The notes beneath the pieces are model-generated. The model worked only from the letters and a program-made list of their open reading frames with translations. It was not told where the DNA came from and did no database searches. Source: Anaerolineae bacterium (lineage in GTDB: Bacteria > Chloroflexota > Anaerolineae > Anaerolineales > Villigracilaceae). Taken from it: a DNA stretch of 32,555 nt. Shown here piece by piece: positions 30,654 through 32,555 of this stretch (position 1 is its first letter; every line of letters begins with the position of its first letter). The stretch lies in NCBI GenBank assembly GCA_018648605.1, contig JABGQU010000019.1, positions 1 to 32,555 of the forward strand, in the 5' to 3' direction. The translations under genes and the position numbers were made by a program.

Positions 30654-32012
30654 TCATTTCAAGACATTCTGCAAAGCCACCAACAACGCCCCTTCCTGCT
30701 CAGGCAGGATAGTACGTGGATCAAGCAGAACCTTATCGTTTTCTGTGCGGGCAATAACAGGGGGATTTTGCTTCCGTAATTTCGCGAGGAATTTATCAGG
30801 TTTCTTTACATCGAGGGCGAGGAGCCAGGTTGGCAGGGTTTCACCGGGCAGGCTGCCGCCGCCAATTGTTGATTCACCTGCGACGACTTTGCCTTGCCCC
30901 AGATGGTCTAGCCAAACTTGCGCACGAGCTTTATTTTGTTTTGGTGTAGTGGAAATCATTCGCCAGATGGGGATCTTGCGTTCGGCTTCATCTTTGAGAT
31001 AATGTGTCAACGTGGCGGCGATGCCAGCCAACGCGACCTTATCCGCGCGCACAGCACGCGAAAGGGGATGTTTTTTGATCTTCGCTATCAGATTGGCGCG
31101 CCCAACGATGATCCCGGCTTGGGGGCCGCCGAGGAGTTTGTCGCCAGAGAAAGAGACCACATCTGCACCCGCTGTAAGAGATTCCTGCACTGTGCGCTCG
31201 TGGATCAATCCAAAGCGTTCGGTGTCGAGCAATGTGCCTGACCCAAGATCGTCCACAACGGGGATGTTGGCCGCATGCGAGACTTCGACGATTTCATCGA
31301 GAGAAGGTTCTTGGGTGAAGCCAATGATCTTGAAGTTGGAACGATGGGCGAGCATGACCAGCTTTATGGGTTCTTCATCAATCGCATTTTCGTAATCTGC
31401 GAGGTGAACTTTATTTGTTGTCCCCACTTCGACCAGTTTTGCGCCGGATTGCTTCATTACATCGGGGATGCGGAAGCCGCCGCCAATTTCGATCAATTGT
31501 GAACGGGCGATGACGACCCTGCGTCGATTTGCGAGCGCAGAGAGGATCAACATCACAGCTGAGGCGTTGTTGTTGACGACGACTGCTGCCTCTGCGCCAG
31601 TGATGCGTTTAATAACAGATTCTGCGTGAATAAGACGTGAGCCGCGTTTGCCGGTATTCATGTCGAACTCGAGGGTGGAGTAGCTGCGGGCGACCGAATC
31701 CATTGCTTTGATGGTGGCAGCGCTGAGAGGGGCGCGTCCCAGATTGGTGTGCAGAATGACTCCGGTGGCATTGATAACGGGATAAAGCGTGGGTTGAGTC
31801 CACGCCTCTAAACGGGAGCCAGCCAATTTCAGGAGCGTTTCGGCTGGCGGGATGGGTTTGGTGTTATCGTCTGCGTAGGCGGCTCGGATTTCGTTTAAAA
31901 CTGTTCGAAGGGCATCCAGCACCAGCGGTCTGCCATAGGCTGAGATCAACTCGGCAGATGTTTGGCTTTGGAGTAATTTATCTACTGAAGGGAGAGAGCG
32001 GAGATCAGTCAT
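30654..32012 (-). CDS. selA: L-seryl-tRNA(Sec) selenium transferase
   Basis: SelA is the PLP enzyme that converts Ser-tRNA(Sec) to Sec-tRNA(Sec) using the selenophosphate made by SelD. The N-terminal LPSVDKLLQ and the INATGVILHTNLGRAPLS block are diagnostic. The PLP lysine is K292 in VSFSGDKLLGGPQAGI. PVVDDLGSGT is the other PLP-pocket motif. The 452-aa length is typical. Its ATG lies within the last eight bases of the upstream membrane-protein gene, suggesting coupled translation. selB, often next to selA, is not in this window. The presence of selA supports the reading of selD as a selenoprotein. Confidence 0.97.
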   Translation of the reverse strand: MTDLRSLPSVDKLLQSQTSAELISAYGRPLVLDALRTVLNEIRAAYADDNTKPIPPAETLLKLAGSRLEAWTQPTLYPVINATGVILHTNLGRAPLSAATIKAMDSVARSYSTLEFDMNTGKRGSRLIHAESVIKRITGAEAAVVVNNNASAVMLILSALANRRRVVIARSQLIEIGGGFRIPDVMKQSGAKLVEVGTTNKVHLADYENAIDEEPIKLVMLAHRSNFKIIGFTQEPSLDEIVEVSHAANIPVVDDLGSGTLLDTERFGLIHERTVQESLTAGADVVSFSGDKLLGGPQAGIIVGRANLIAKIKKHPLSRAVRADKVALAGIAATLTHYLKDEAERKIPIWRMISTTPKQNKARAQVWLDHLGQGKVVAGESTIGGGSLPGETLPTWLLALDVKKPDKFLAKLRKQNPPVIARTENDKVLLDPRTILPEQEGALLVALQNVLK

Positions 32013-32409
32013 TGTCGATTTGGGGAGGTGTCCATTGGGCTTTTTCGCGCAGGCGGATGAGGGCTTCTATGGCGATCAGCCCCAGCGCGAGCCCGAGCGC
32101 AATGGAGATATTGGCAACCTGACCGAGTTGCAGCCAGGCGAGAGTGGCGCCATACACGCCGACCCAAAGGGCTTGGCGTGTGAGAATATTGGGCGCGGGG
32201 AAGTTCTTGCGATTGAAACGGTTGTTGAAAAAGTAGACGATGGGCAGGGCTGTGCCGGTCAAGGCGAAAACGGCGAGGAAGAAGAACGCCCAACGCGGAC
32301 CAAGGGTGGGTAGGGTAAAGTTGATGAGGGCGTAAAGCCCAGCCCAGCCGAGGATGAGCATGGCGAGTGTGGCGGGTAGGTAGGGGCGGAAGGTGGGTTT
32401 CATAATCAC
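32005..32409 (-). CDS. Small polytopic membrane protein upstream of selA
   Basis: This 134-aa protein has about four hydrophobic helices (residues ~10-32, ~38-60, ~78-100 and ~100-118) with a short basic loop (NNRFNRKNFPAPN) in the middle. The family is not recognised. It overlaps selA by eight bases and is presumably co-transcribed, which may be positional rather than functional. The start could be either the ATG at 32409 or the in-frame ATG two codons later (MKPTFRP). Confidence 0.75.
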   Translation of the reverse strand: MIMKPTFRPYLPATLAMLILGWAGLYALINFTLPTLGPRWAFFFLAVFALTGTALPIVYFFNNRFNRKNFPAPNILTRQALWVGVYGATLAWLQLGQVANISIALGLALGLIAIEALIRLREKAQWTPPQIDND

Positions 32410-32454
32410 GAATAGCTCGAATAGGGCGATTTTTTCGAATATTTTGGTGCAGGC

Positions 32455-32460
32455 ATTATA
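32455..32460 (-). promoter_or_regulatory. -10 box of the selA operon
   Basis: TATAAT on the minus strand lies 45 bases before the first start codon of the membrane-protein/selA cluster. TTACAA with a 19-base spacer is a weak -35 candidate. The remaining bases to the window end (32461-32555) show no gene. Confidence 0.5.
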
Positions 32461-32555
32461 CCGCAGGGGCGTTGGGGTTTTGTAAGTGTTTAGGGGTATC
32501 GTAGGGCAATCGCATCTAATTATTGCCCCTGTAAGACTTTGAGCAAATAATCGTT

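Noticed and set aside
1-32555. CRISPR array, prophage, integrase or rRNA
   Set aside because: I saw no regularly spaced direct repeats, phage structural genes, integrase or rRNA-like sequence in the window.

Overview
The window looks like a chromosomal segment from a Chloroflexota bacterium, most likely class Anaerolineae. I infer this from protein style, not from a database match. The clues are an envelope protein with 'FGYPLTEEF...VQYF' repeats, a zinc-ribbon/TM/Pro-Thr/LysM protein, a beta-prime subunit with a long coiled-coil insertion, and many small palindromic repeats. Gene density is high, and no gap without a gene exceeds about 270 bases. I see no phage, plasmid, CRISPR or rRNA signature.

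Region 1 (1-3393) holds priA and a RAYT-type (REP-associated) transposase. priA carries two in-frame repeat insertions. It is bracketed within 4-5 nt of its start and stop by ends of a ~100-bp palindromic element. A second copy of that element lies inside the transposase gene, which is also frameshifted at a run of nine C. Region 2 (3433-9657) has a membrane protein, a creatininase-family hydrolase and rpoC. rpoC has its own near-consensus promoter, a structured leader and a terminator, and rpoB is not beside it. Region 3 (9651-12762) has an OmpR-like regulator that lacks the phospho-acceptor Asp. Convergent to it is an L,D-transpeptidase/DNA-methyltransferase pair overlapping by 1 nt.

Region 4 (12896-20225) is entirely on the minus strand: nfeD-slipin, rimI, rnd-yjbR-like-MBL/beta-CASP nuclease, tRNA-Ser(CGA), a two-gene glutamine-dependent NAD synthetase, and a small SWIM zinc-finger protein behind a promoter-plus-terminator leader. 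Region 5 (20260-27386) is on the plus strand: wecC-wecB, a secreted repeat protein, a prohibitin-like SPFH protein, selD and a LysM membrane protein. Region 6 (27512-32460), on the minus strand, is a probable operon: small membrane protein, selA, M24 peptidase, duplicated-domain lipoprotein, tsaD.

The most important correction to the ORF track is selD. Its true start is 25077. Codon 23 is an in-frame UGA that aligns with the catalytic Cys of SelD, so SelD is itself a selenoprotein, and a bacterial SECIS-like hairpin follows the UGA. With selA about 5 kb away, the window encodes two of the core steps of selenocysteine synthesis. selB and selC are not visible here. Other points of interest are repeat elements colonising coding sequence in frame, possible leaderless mRNAs (rnd, the 22827 gene, the LysM gene), and start codons placed directly behind intrinsic terminators (nit, rimI).
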